NCBI GenBank assembly: GCA_003116995.1
Contig: BDSL01000004.1
Location: 1,860,001 to 1,924,000 of the forward strand
Direction of reading: 5' to 3'
Origin: Yamagishiella unicocca
Taxonomy: Eukaryota; Chlorophyta; Chlorophyceae; Chlamydomonadales; Volvocaceae
Length of the DNA: 64,000 nucleotides
Below, one piece after another: positions 46,626-58,272 of this stretch (positions within the stretch are counted from its first letter, which is position 1; every line of letters starts with the position of its first letter). A program made the translations under genes and the position numbers. Below the pieces are notes generated by a model. It ran no database searches. It was not told where the DNA came from and saw nothing but the letters and a program-made list of their open reading frames with translations.

Positions 46626-47853
46626 CCTGTAGTTATGTGCTGACATTTGACAATAGCCAGAGGGCCACCGCAGTCTATGTAGCTGGCTTTCCACAGCCCC
46701 GCGAACAAAGGCTATACGTCATTAGATTCATGTTTGGTACCCATTTACACCGCATTTTGATAAGACTGTGTGACAGAATGCCAAAGCCGGTAGAAAATGT
46801 CAACACCGCCGTACAATACAGTACGCCCAGGCGCGCAAGAAACGGCTCTGCTCTGGCACTGTTACTGAAGCAAAGGCACCGATAAAGGTGCCGCTTTCGT
46901 CGCACATTTCGATGTCCACGCGTCACGTATGTTTCTTCTGTCGGGTGCACGGCTCGCGGGAGCCCTAGCTACGCCATAATACGTAGCCCCTCGTAACCTC
47001 TCCCACGCACTCCACTCCACCCGCCGCCTCCATACCCTTCCTCACGTCCATCCTAAGCCTCTACTCCTTTCTTTTCCTCTCCACCGCTGTCTTCACTGCC
47101 ACCGCTAATGCCCTCCCACCTGCTGCAGCAACCTTCTGCGAAACTCCCTGAGAGATAATCTCCGTGTGGTGTGGCGGGAGGGCAGCTTTGCGATCGCTTC
47201 AAGGGCCGAGCACGCATCGCGTTTAGTCAGACGATACTTCGACTAAGACATCCAGTCCCCACCCCCCCTGCCATACCCGCTGCAACCACCGCCACGGCGG
47301 ACGATGCCGACGCCCACTTGGCCCCTCAATCCTGCACACCAGGCCCCAACACCGCTTGGCCCCTACACATGTACATGCAATAACGCTACCGCCTATCTTC
47401 ACATCCATTAGAACTCTTTGTTGGTCGATGCACACGCCAGCTTCACGGCACTCAAAAGCCACCGCGATCTAAAGCCGCCGTGAAGCGTCGCCTCCTCCAG
47501 GGAAGGCCGCTGCTGACATCGGCTCCTTCAGAGAAGGCCGGTTTGGCTGCAGTACCGTAGCTGCAGCGGCACCGGCGGGTTAGGTGCTACCAGGACCGCC
47601 CGACCTGGTCAGGTCTCTGACCAGCAGCAACAGCAGCCAGGTCAAGGGGCCTCACAACTCGTGCATCATTCCCCGCTGGCCGCCCATCACGCCCACTGCG
47701 GGGACCTCCAGGCGCCGCTCAGGACCGCGGCCCGGCACCTCACACCTGGCCGTCGTCCTGCCGCGGTGGTTGTTGGCCCTGGTCCTCTCGCTTGGCGTGG
47801 CGCAGGGCGCGCAACAGCAGGTGCTGCTGTTGCTGTTGCGGCTCCGGCAACTG
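46626..47853. other. Intergenic: coiled-coil promoter and SNAPC4-like 3' flank
   Basis: 1.2 kb between two minus-strand genes. No supported open frame or RNA gene is seen. Confidence 0.5.
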
Positions 47854-50800
47854 TTACAGTGTTGGGAGCTGCTGCAATTGTTGCAGGTGCAGCAGTCGTT
47901 GCATATCCTCTAGGTGCTGCTGTTGCTGCTGTTGCTGCTGTTGCTGCAGTTGTTGCAGGTGCAGCAGTCGTTGCATATACTCCAGGTGCTGCTGTTGCTG
48001 CTGTTGCTGCAGCTCTTGCAAGGGCTCCGCTTGCTCCTGCGGCTCTCCCTGTTGCTGTTGTTGCCCTCCCATCACGCCCGGCGGCTCCTGGCCCTGTTGC
48101 TGTTCCACCTCCTCCACCTCCTCCTCCTCCTCCTCTTGCACCTGCTTCCCCCTCCGCTTCTTCCTCACCTGCGGCGGTTTGGCCCCACCCGCACCGGCGC
48201 GAGGGCGCTTACCAGCCACGCGCCCGCCCCGGCTGCCACCAGCCACTCCTGCGGCCGGGGCAGCAGGGGCCGCGGCTACAACTTCGGCTGGACCAGCTCC
48301 TAGGGCGCTGCCGCTGCCGTCGCCTTGACCTGCCTCTCCCCCGTCCTGGGGAGACGTGGCCGCCTCTGCCTCCGCGGCGGAAGCTGAAGCCAATGCTGCT
48401 GCTGCTGCTGCTGCCGCTGCTGACCGGCGCGTCACACGAGTCCTTCGCGGCGGCGGCGGCTGCAGCGGTGGTGCCGGCGGCACCACGCACTCACCCTCAC
48501 CCACTGCCGCAGCACGCCGCCTCCGGCGCTGCGCTGGCGGGGCGGCAGGCTGCTGCCGCCGTGGCTTCTGCTTCTGCCGTGGCTGTTTTCCGCTGTCATC
48601 ACCTCTTGCGCCGCCTTCCTCGCCTTCGCCCTCATCGAGCGGCTCCGACGGATTCTGCTCCTCCGTTGACTCCTCCTTTGACTCCTCCTCCTCTTCCTCC
48701 CGCTGCCGCTGTCGTGCTTGCTGTGCTCGCCGCCTACCCCTCGCCATCGCCCCATGCTGCTGCGGCTTCCGTCGGGGCCTCGCCCCACGCCGCCTTACAC
48801 CCTCCTCCTCCGCCTCTGTCTCCGTCTCCGCCTCTGTCTCCGTCTGCTGCCCTTCCGCCTGGTGCTCATTGCCCGCCTCGCCCCCCGCATTTTGCCGCCC
48901 CTGTGTATCTTCTTGCTCCTCCTCCTCCTCTTCGTCCTGGACCTCTTGCCTCCCCTGTGCACCCAAACGCTTGACTCGCGGCTTGGCGAGCACTTGGTGG
49001 TTGGCGCGTCCCCGCTTGTGACCCACATGGGCCTACGGGCGGAAAGAGCGGGCGGAGGAGGGAGGGCGCGGGTGAGAAGATCAAGCGAGGGCGTTAGTAG
49101 TCAAGGGAGGGCGTGAAGGCGTGAAGGCATCCGGCGCGAAGGTGTGCGGTGTGAAGACATCAGGCGCGAAGGTGTGAGGCGTGAAGACACCAGGCGCGAA
49201 GGTGTGAGGCGTGAAGACATCAGGCGGGAAGCGTCCCTGGATGGAAACGAAAGTGCAACGAGCACCGCTCGCCGTGCCCCTGAATGGGGTCCGAAGGCGT
49301 GGGGCTAGAATGGTCGGCAGTGGGCGCAGAGACGCAGCTAGGCGCGAGGGTGGGGGCCCCCGCTGCCGCTCGGACCCCCGCGCACTCGCACCTTGTCGTG
49401 CTTGACCATGCCGTCGTACGCCCGGTTGCACTGGTCGTCGGTTCGACCCGGCAGCCGCTCGGCCACTCGCGACCAGATGATGCGGCCGTAAGCCGCCTGC
49501 AGCTCGCGACACGCTGCGGCCAGCACCTGCGGTCAGCGATCCGGTCGGTGGGTTGAACGCCGCAGCGGTCCGGTGGTGGGTCACCAACGAATACATGCAA
49601 CAATCTAATAACCTAGCCCCGCCACAAAGCGGTTTACAACATTACCCGAACCTCTCGGCCAAGGTTAGGCTCGTTGATCGAGTGAGGTACACATGTGGGC
49701 CTATATCACCCAACCCAATCTGCGTACCATCGTACAGGTATGGATGCGCTGTTCATTCGCCCCCTGCGATACACGGCGGCACGCGGCGCGCAAGCACTCG
49801 CCGCCGTGTAAGCCTGTGCCTCCCCCTCCCGCTAGGAATCTTTGCGCGGCACACACACGCATACAGCCGCGGCTGCTTTCCGCTCGCCCTAACGGTAACG
49901 CACGCCCAACCACCCAACCACCCACCCGCTGCTCCTCCTGGCTGAACGTCCCGAACCTGAGGTCGGGTGACAACATGTTCACGTAGCGCTCGCGGCACTG
50001 GCGGGCGGTACGGCCGACCACGTGGCGCGCCACCGCGGTCCACTTCTGGCCCACCTCCCTGACGGCCTGCGGTTGGCGGTTGATCCGTTCGTTGGTTGCT
50101 TGCTTGGTTGGTTGCTCGACACCCACAACCAACAGCATTGCTGCAGCTCAGACCCCACTCACCTTCCGCAGGTGTTCGTCCTCCTCGGAGGTCCACTTGC
50201 CGGTGCGCCTGGGGCCGCCCGCGGTCATAACGCCGTGCCACCGGTCGCGAACCTGGGGAGTTTGATAAGAGAATCCGCGCGGGGGGGAGGGGGCATAAGA
50301 ACCCGTTACACGACGCGGATAGGATAGCTGGCGCGTTGTCTCTTGACACCTAGTTGTGGGGAGACCCGGAGCAATGGATGTGGAGGGGCTGGTGACGTCC
50401 GCGGCTGGGCACACAGCACAGCCCAGTCCGCACAACAGGGTTGCTGGTGCCGATGCACCTGCTGCCTGCTTTGTTGCCACTGTCAGAGGTCCATGCACCC
50501 GCACGCGTCCTCTCCTCCCGCCCTCCTTCCCGCCGCCCCCCATGACGCTTCTCCTTTGCCGAGTCATCCGCTGTCTCGTCCCTCCCTTCCCTCACCACCG
50601 CCCCCGACCTGATGCCGATCGAAGCGGCCGCCGAAGCCCTCCGCAACCGCCACCCAGTCCGTGCCGTACTTTGTCACCAGAGCCTGCAGCGGGCACGGGT
50701 GTCGTCAGGGTCACTCTTTCTGGATCGGCGTCACATATGCCAAGATAATCATGAGCAAGGTGGTTGCTCTCTGCAAAGCCCCAAGCTCCGTCCCAATCTG

Positions 50801-53800
50801 GGTCACCGCTCCTTCGTCTCAGCTACTAAACTATCCTTCCAACGGAATTACGGAAACGATCCCCACGCACCCCTTCCCACGCCACCCACCCACCCACCAA
50901 AACCCTAAAACCCCAACCCCCCCGCCCTCACCCGGAGCGCCTGGTCGTCTTCCTCGCTCCAGACGCTCCTCTGCGGCCGCCTGTCGAACCGCGACCACCG
51001 CAGGCAGTGCGACAGGCACTGGCCCGGGGTGCGGCCGGTGCCCAGCTCGCTAGCCACCTTGTCCCACTGGGGACGGCGGAGAGACAGGGACGAGACAGGG
51101 ACAAAGTGTGCTTTTCATAGCGTGGTGAACAGCGGACTCACCAGGTCTGCGCATTGCAGCCGGGGTGGTGAAGAGGTGGCAGGTGTATGTGGGCGGGGGC
51201 GGGGGTTGGAGGAGGGGAAAAACAAGAGGGACGGCACGAAGGGACAGTGGATGAGCCCAGGGTATGTGGCGTGGCCTTCCGTCGAGGCGCCCCGTCCCTC
51301 CGAAACCGTGTGGCCGCGGCTGCCGTACACTCACATGACGCCTGCCGTACTTGTCTGCCAGCTCCATCAGCTGCCGGCTCTCCTGCTCGCGGGGAGGGGG
51401 TCACAACCGCGGGTGAGGGTGAGGGTGACAGCGGGTTTTCGAGGGTGAGGGTGAGAGAGGGTTTTAGAGGGTGAGGGTGAGGGAGGGTTTTCGAGGGTGA
51501 GGAAATCGAGGAGGGGGTCAAGGTGGGAGCACGGAGCGCACCTCCCGTCGCACGCACCCCCAAACAACTACCTGGCCGCCACGCCGCGCTCGACCCGCAT
51601 CCCCACCACCTTGCCGCAAAAGTTCTGCACCGCGCCGTGTGTATCGCTTTACCCCCGGCACCCTCCTCAATCCCCCGGGTCCCTGCTCCCTTTCCCCCAG
51701 TAAGATCTCCGCCCTGCCTCCCGCCCTCCCGCCCACCTCCAGCGGCCACTGCAGCCCCGGCCGCAGGTTGTGGCGGTAGTAGGCGGCGCACTCGGTTCCG
51801 GAGCGGCCCACACGGTGGGAGGTGGCCACCCGGGTCCACGCGGCGTCGTCCAGCCGCAGGATGACAGGGATGGCCTCAGCGCTGTCGGGCTTTACGTCCT
51901 GTGCGGCAGTTGGGTGGCGGTAGTTAGCGGTTCGGGCGGGAAGGAATTGAGTTGGTTGCGAGGGTCGGTTGCGGACGGACACGTTGCGTCGGGCGGTGAA
52001 GGCGTGAAGGACGAGGGCGATGTGGGAAGGAGGAGGCGAAGGGGCGTCGGCAGTTAGGTGGTGCTATAGCGTGATGTTGTCGGCCCCCAGAGCCCCTTGC
52101 CCGCTGCTACGATACTCGGGCTGCGTTGGAAACGAAAGCGACGTTTCCTCTCCCTTGATACTTGATGCTGCCTGCCTCTGCTTCGCCTGCTGGCCCCCCC
52201 TGCTGGCCCCTCCTGCATGCAGGTAGGCCCCCTGCAGGCGGGCAGGCCCCCTGGCCCCGCCCTCTACGAGTGACACTGTCTTGTCTACCGGTATTCGCTT
52301 CCCCTGCCGTGTTCCTAGTCCGGCCCACCCACCGCAATGCGCCGCAGCTGTTCCTGCAGCGAAGCCATGCCTCCGGCAGGACCTCCCGTCGCCGCCCCAC
52401 CAGCAGCAGCAGCAGCAGCAGCGGCAGCAGCAGCAGCAGCAGCAGCAGCGCCCGGGGAGCCCTGGGCCCCCTGGGCGCCGCCTTGCGTGCCGCCAGCGCC
52501 GGCACTGCCGCCGGCAGCCGCTCCCGCCGCAGAGGCACCCGCACCCGCACCCGCTCGCTGTTGCTGTTGCTGCTGGATACAATCCATGAGCTGCTTGGTG
52601 AGGATGCTCTGCACCTCGAGCGTAAGGCCCTTGTTGAGCGCGTCCACGACTCTGTCGTACATCACGGGTGCGTGAGTGCGTGGGTGCATGGGCGGGATGG
52701 CGGCGAGGAGGCGCGGTTACACGACAGAGGAAACGAACCGAGGGGAGAAACTAACTGACGCATAGGCTTCGGAGACGCAAATGGTGGGTGCGCACGCCGG
52801 TGCGGGGGGGGGAGGAGGTGGGAGAAGGTGCCGGGCCGTACGACAGACAGCGCGGGATGGGACGAGCGCATAAGCGCAAGGCTCCACCGGTTGCGAAGGG
52901 GAGGCGGGCAGGGGGCTTGGAACTCGAGGGTCCTCTAGTCGATGACAGCAGTCAGCCTCGGGTCGCACGCACCCTAGGCACCCCACCTTTGCGGCCAGCG
53001 GACCTTGTCGTACGGTCTCGGAGGCAGCTGCTGCGCCGCCGCCAGCCGGGACCACTCCCGCGAGGGCGGCGGCAGCACCCCAGCGACGTGCCAGAAGCGA
53101 CTGGTCTGCGGGAGGTGCGAGGGAGGCACAATGGAGCCGTCGGCGCCGGCGGCCTGTGCGGCCGACCTCGCCAGGGCTGCAGCAAGAGGAAGGGCCCCGG
53201 AGGGGGAGGGTTTGGGCGGTTGCGAGGGAAATCCGGGAGTTTCAAGGAAAACGAAAACCCGTGTACAAAAGAATATTCGGGGGTTGGGGGGGTTGGGCTT
53301 GGCTTCCGCGTGTGTGTTTTCCGGAGGTAGCGAGCGGCAGGTGCTGCGGTCGCGTGTAGCGCGGACAATGCCGCCCCATCGAAGCCCTGGCCTTTGAGCC
53401 CCCTGCTAGTTTGCTTGGTTTTGGGCCCTGTTACCCGGCCACCCCGCCAGCCACCCACCTAGCGCCCGCGCCTCTGCGGTGCTAGGCTTGTGGACCACCG
53501 GCTGCTCCCGCACCCGCCGCTCGAGCAGGTAGGCGGTATTGGAGTGAGAATCCAGCCGCTCCAGAGCCGTGGACAGCTGCTTCTGCGGGGGCCGGATGGC
53601 GGCGAGGAAACCCGTTTACAGACGGAGGAGGAAAAGTAGCTGGCGGCCGGGGCAGGCGGGCGGTTGCAAGGAAAATCCGTGTATGAACGGAAGGCGGAAT
53701 GGGGTTGACTCCCGCTTACACCGCCTTTTCCCCTGCAGTACCTCGTGCCATCGGCCTCTCCCCCACCCCGCCCAGCCGCAATGTACAGTCATCATCAGCA

Positions 53801-55436
53801 GCCCCCCACCCAGGCCCCACGCCGCCCATCCACATTGTACAGTCACCATCAGCAGCCCCCCGCCCAGGCCCCGTCTCGCCCCGCGCCCACCTGCAGCTCC
53901 CGGTTGGTGTCCAGCGCCGCGTAGAGCTTCTCCAGCCGGCTGCCTGGCAGCAGCACCTCACCCGGGGGCCGAGCCACGTAGCTGTCCAGGTCGCGAGATG
54001 CGCCGGAGGGGTCCCCGCCGTCATCAGATTCGTCGTCGTCGTCGTAATCGCCGGCCGAGTCGCCTCCGTTGTGGTGGTCATGGGCGGGGGTCTCCTGCCA
54101 GGGCTTGGGGGCGCCAGCGTCGCCGCCGTCGGCGTCGGCGCCGTCGGCGTCGTCATCGCCGCCGCCGCGGGCATCGCCCGGGCCGACGTCAGCCAAGCCC
54201 CCGTCAGCTGCATGAGACACGTGAAAGGGTTGGGAAACGAGCTTCCACTGTGTGACATGAGGAAGCGTGGGTGTGCGTATGGGCCAGAGCAGCACGGACT
54301 GCAAAGTATCATATCGGTACGCATGACGATAACTGTACGGTGGCATCGTTTGGGAAAGCCATAGAAGGGGCCAACGATCAACCCGGTGCCGGACTTGCGG
54401 GATGCCACCGACCCACGGGGCTGTGTCCGGAAGCGACCCACGGGTCGCTAGGACGCCCCCTCGGCAACTGGCGCCGCACGCGAGCCGCGAGAGCCTCAGC
54501 GCCGCAGCTCAGACTACGGTTGAGATGCCCGGTGCATTGCGGCCAGGCGCCTCCATCAAGGCGGCACATGGCCCCCGCCCGCCCACACCGGGTCCCGCTC
54601 AGCGCGCGGCAGGTGGGTTGGAGCAAGCGGGCCAGCCCATAAGGCCCCCTCTGTCAGGTCGTACTCATACGGCGTGTCTCCCATGACTCACCTGCGAGCT
54701 GCGTTGCGGGCGCGGCGGGGGCAGGGGGTTGGGGGGGGGGGGCGGACAAGAGCACAAAGGGGGGGGGCATCGGGGCGTCAGGGGAGTGGAGCGACACCGG
54801 CACCCAGCTGGTCGCAGCCAAGGCACCGAGAGCGGAAGAGTCCGCTGGCGGCGGGGTAGAAGGTTACGTTGCGGTTGAGACGAAGCCGGGGGCGAGGGTG
54901 CTATGGCCGTCTGCGTCACAGGGATGGTACCGTGCTGGCTGGGAGGTGCTTAGGTGGCCCTAAACTTAAGGCGCGCGTGTGCGGTGCCGCAGTCTCCTGC
55001 AGGGCAACGCCGCAGGCGGGCTCGGAGCCGCGTCTGGCGATGGAGGCCTTTGAGAGCGGCTTGGATGGTGTTCACCCCACTGCCCCGATCGGGGCCCAGG
55101 TCTCCGGGTCACCTGCTCTATGTCGGCCTCTGCGTCCAACAGGCCACGCGCTGCCGCCTCCGCCGCTTGTACGTCATCCAGCCCCGATTCTGACTCCGAC
55201 TCGCTGCTAGGCTCGTACTCGTCATCTTCGTCGTCGCCCTGCTCAGGCCCTTCGTGGTCGCCATAATCAGCGTAAGCTGGTAGCCTTTGGGCGGCGGCAA
55301 CCCTTGTCGGCGCCAAGGGAAATTGCTTGGCCGCAGGCGCCTGGCCATCTGTGCCCCCGAGGATTGACCTAAGAGCCTGATGGCTGGCAAGTAATGCATC
55401 TAGGCTGCAAAAGTAGTCTTCCTCGTCGTCGTCCAT
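47854..55436 (-). CDS. SNAPC4-like multi-Myb protein (snRNA-activating complex)
   Basis: Exons on the minus strand: 55113-55436 (donor uncertain; 55076 would keep frame), 53891-54207, 53459-53582, 52987-53176, 52333-52651, 51737-51898, 51335-51382, 50932-51066, 50609-50683, 50163-50252, 49926-50066, 49392-49526 and 47854-49032. All other junctions keep frame; about 1,090 residues. Residues about 438-699 hold four to five Myb/SANT repeats with the right Trp spacing, for example W-TRVATSHRVGRSGTEC, WDKVASELGTGRTPGQCL, DWVAVAEGFGG, W-TAVARHVVGRTARQCRERY and IWSRVAERLPGRTDDQCNR. This matches SNAPC4 (SNAP190), which binds the proximal sequence element of snRNA genes for Pol II and Pol III. The N-terminus is acidic; the C-terminus (700-1091) is basic/acidic then Gln-rich with an internal duplication. 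A plain multi-repeat Myb regulator is the alternative. Confidence 0.86.
47876..48010 (-). repeat. Coding duplication of a Gln-rich segment
   Basis: The end of the SNAPC4-like protein contains HLEYMQRLLHLQQLQQ and, after more Gln, HLEDMQRLLHLQQLQQ. The two copies are separated by CAG/CAA runs. Confidence 0.85.
49111..49230. repeat. 30 bp minisatellite, four copies
   Basis: GGTGTGAGGCGTGAAGACAT-type units with an exact 30 bp period in the last intron of the SNAPC4-like gene. Confidence 0.88.
50905..50922 (-). repeat. Telomere-type TTTTAGGG motifs
   Basis: AAAACCCTAAAACCCC in an intron of the SNAPC4-like gene is the reverse complement of TTTTAGGG units. Confidence 0.55.
51405..51505. repeat. 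~33 bp minisatellite, three copies
   Basis: GAGGGTGAGGGTGA blocks alternate with GGGTTTTCGAG or GGGTTTTAGAG in an intron of the SNAPC4-like gene. Confidence 0.8.
52398..52452 (-). repeat. Poly-Ala coding triplet repeat
   Basis: A GCT/GCC run encoding about 17 Ala in exon 5 of the SNAPC4-like gene. Confidence 0.85.
53240..53280 (+). repeat. Intronic dispersed repeat, copy 9 (diverged)
   Basis: TTCAAGGAAAACGAAAACCC then GTGTACAAAAG; antisense, 63 nt before the acceptor of intron 3 of the SNAPC4-like gene. Confidence 0.6.
53601..53630 (+). repeat. Intronic dispersed repeat, copy 10 (diverged)
   Basis: GGCGAGGAAACCCGTTTACA, antisense, 18 nt before the acceptor of intron 2 of the SNAPC4-like gene. 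Confidence 0.6.
53663..53697 (+). repeat. Intronic dispersed repeat, copy 11 (diverged)
   Basis: GTTGCAAGGAAAATCCGTGT then ATGAACGG, antisense, in the same intron as copy 10. Confidence 0.6.
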
Positions 55437-55714
55437 GCCAGGCTAACATCCTATGTTGACGTCTGTTTCGTAGCAATCACGCCTTGGGATGGGACCGTGG
55501 AGTGGAAAGTGGATCGAGTCTCCCGCTCTGCCGTACAGAGCAATGGTTGCACACTGTATGCTGTGCAATTTTGCCATGACATCATTAGCGGTACAAACTT
55601 ACCACCATTGTGACAGTGTACAATCTCATTGCACTGATTACGCAGGCTTCGAAGTTACGTTTGCCGATAGGCAATGCAGGCGAACGTTTGAATAGGGAAT
55701 AACTTGTAACAAAA
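55437..55714. promoter_or_regulatory. Shared divergent promoter region
   Basis: Only 278 bp separate the start codons of the SNAPC4-like gene (minus) and the dynein light-chain gene (plus), so both promoters and 5' UTRs must fit here. I see no convincing TATA box. Confidence 0.6.
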
Positions 55715-57026
55715 ATGACGTTTATCATGGAGATTACTAGTGAGGCGCAATTCAAGACGGAAATCATGGACACGCCGGGAACTCTACAAGGTGTGTGCTC
55801 CTTATGGCCTTGAGGTCACAACTGGCTATAGATATTGCTATATTAATTTGGTGAAGGGTTTGAATGCCCAACATCAGTGTTGCGTCACGACTTCGCTGAC
55901 CGCATTCTCCTCAGTCATCGAGGTCTTCCAGTCTTGGTGCGGACCGTGTAAAGCGGTCCAGTCAACGTTTAAGCGCTTGTACTTCGACCTTAACGACCGA
56001 CCACTTAAGTTCTATTCGGTACGTGGACATGTGGACTGGGCCCCCAGGCGTCAGCATGCCGGGTGAACGAAAATAGAGCACTGGCTTACAGAAGACAATG
56101 GAGGGCGTCGTGCACACCCATGGCCTCCAGGGTTACTCATAGGCAGTCGGGTTGAGCAGGCGTAAGGGCCGCTTCACCCCAAACACGGCCCTTCCCTCCG
56201 CACGCGCCCCACACGGCGTTCTCCCACCTGCACCAGAGCCCCATGCTGCAACCCAAACATCTCTGCCTGGAGGTTATTAGAGGACCCGTTGAGGACGGGG
56301 CAAGGATCGCTTGTCCGGGCAGGCGCCTAATGCCGGTGCTTCTTTGGATTTTGCTTCGTCCAAATCAGCGCACTCGCCTTTCCAAAACACTATGTATTCG
56401 CTCCAGGGAAGCACCATGCTTAGTCACCCGCTTCTCTCATCCACCTTCTCCCCCCGCCATCGACACATGCGCTGCAGGTCGCCGCAGACCGGCTACCGTT
56501 ATTGAGGGAGTACGTCAGCAAATGCATTCCCGTCTTCCTCTTTTTCAAGGTACGGGTACGGGCATCTTGAGGGCAAGGCGTTTGTAATAAGAAGGCTGAC
56601 CTCAGCACGGGCGGGGGCGGGGGCTTGGCTGTCATGTGGTGGCCCCCGGACCCCACCGTCTCCTCAATAGGTGCAGGCACCAGGGGTCACGTGCCAGGTG
56701 CGTCTAGCCGCCTCCAGCATAAACCTTACCACCACCACCGCCCCCGCAAACATTTCGCGCTCATTTTCCGTGGAGTTAGGGGTAAATTAGCCTAGCGACT
56801 CCGCGGTAAATTACCATACGCCGTGCAAATAACGCGTGCACAACCCGCAACTTAGCGGTGAATTGATACACACACGCGCCCACTTGTGTGCATGCCTCCC
56901 CCCGCGCGCTACTCGCAGGACGGCAAGCAGGTGGAGCAGGTGGTGGGGGTGCAAGCGCCAGCGCTGAACCGACTAGTCATGGACCTGTCGCAAGTCAAAG
57001 CGGCGGAGCCCCCGGGCGCCGCTTGA
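55715..57026 (+). CDS. DLC3: Flagellar outer-arm dynein thioredoxin light chain (LC3/16 kDa type)
   Basis: Four exons join in frame: 55715-55790, 55915-56018, 56478-56549 and 56919-57026, giving 119 residues, the usual length of this family. It is a thioredoxin fold with the active site WCGPC at 33-37 and the cis-Pro in CIPVF (78). The segments FQSWCGPCKAV, LYFDLNDRPLKFYSV, FLFFKDGKQVE and GVQAPALNR follow the Chlamydomonas 16 kDa outer-dynein-arm light chain as I recall it. That protein docks on the dynein heavy chain and may sense redox state in the axoneme. Start: the first ATG, with A-rich context. The LC3 versus LC5 assignment rests on memory of the family and could be swapped; the flagellar thioredoxin call is firm. 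Confidence 0.92.
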
Positions 57027-58272
57027 GGGGGGACGGGAGCAGCTGCCAGGGTCGGGGTCGTGCGTGTGGTGCAGGCCGCAGTACCCCAGGGCGGGGCAGG
57101 ATGGGGATTCGGTGGGAGGCCTTTAGCGCGCACCTCTCGGGCTGGGCAGCTCCAACGGCAGCCCCGACGGCAGATCCGGCGGCCCCCTAGCGGCACGGTG
57201 TAGCGTCCTTGGGGTTGGTGCTGATGTTTAGTGGTGGGTGAAAGGCGGAAGGGTTTGGGATGCCCTAGGTTTAGGGAAATGTTACGAAGCCGGGATTGGG
57301 CTCAGTCCGGATCGGTTGGTGGTGTCCTTGGTGATGTGACTTGAGGCTTCATGGGGGCGTGCTGGCGGCGAAGGGGGTGGCCCCCAAGGGTGGGGAGGCG
57401 GCGGTGGGTTCGTAGCCGCCGGAAGGCGCGCATGGCGGGCTGATATGGCAGCGGTGTAAAAGCAGTGCGTGTCCTCGATGCTATCGTGGGCCGGCGTGGA
57501 CGGCCGCTGTGCGTGAAGGGGCGCGTAGGCACGGTTTCCGCCGGTGACTGCGCCTCCCGACATGTGTGTACTCCTTGCTGCTTGCGACGAGTACTGCCGG
57601 GACGAACAATCCCACCGCGCACGACGGCTGTGTGGGGACTTGTAAGGAACGGTACAAGCCGGCCATTTCTTGTTATTTCGGTTGACAGCGCGCACTGAGT
57701 TTGCGCGGTCGCACGTGTGATTTTGGTAGGGTTCCGAGCTCCGCGAAGGCGAGTGCCGTAGCGTGCTTGCGTCGTAACAATAATACTTGAGCAAGCAGAG
57801 CAACGGGCGGCTACCATATCCGGAAGACTCTGTGCCCTTAGTGCAAGCACTGACACCATTTGCATTTGTCCAGGGATATCTACTGGTGCTCGTAAACTTA
57901 ATCGCGTTGCTGGCCAGACCCAAATGCAAGGACCAGAAGCACCAGACTGACAAGCTTACGGAGCTTATCACGAAGTTGCCTTTCATTAAACAGGATTTAC
58001 CTATTTGCGCTGGCGAGAACGGCTCGACAGTACAGCCGTCGAAGATATGTCAACGGTTTTCAACCACTTGAGCAAGTCGTGTTTGCTCAGCTTCCAGTGG
58101 CGCAATAGCTTATACTAAAATTTGTAACTTCTCAGTCTCGATCATTCTAAGATGACATACCTGTTTGCCTTGGCTACGACAGCTCACGTCTCGCGGTAAC
58201 AGGGCGACATCGCACGCTTACATATGTTCATGCGAAATAATAGTCGACCTAAAGCAGGGTAATCTTGTGGAT
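57027..58272. other. Intergenic between dynein light chain and armadillo-like gene
   Basis: 1.2 kb holding the 3' UTR of the dynein light chain and the promoter of the next gene. No supported coding feature; a few open frames on both strands lack domains. Confidence 0.5.
57455..57459 (+). terminator. Candidate polyadenylation signal TGTAA
   Basis: TGTAA 429 nt after the stop of the dynein light-chain gene. This is the standard signal in chlorophycean nuclear genes. Confidence 0.4.

Noticed and set aside
47661..48974. 437-codon plus-strand open frame
   Set aside because: Antisense shadow of the last exon of the SNAPC4-like gene, produced by its CAG and GCC runs.
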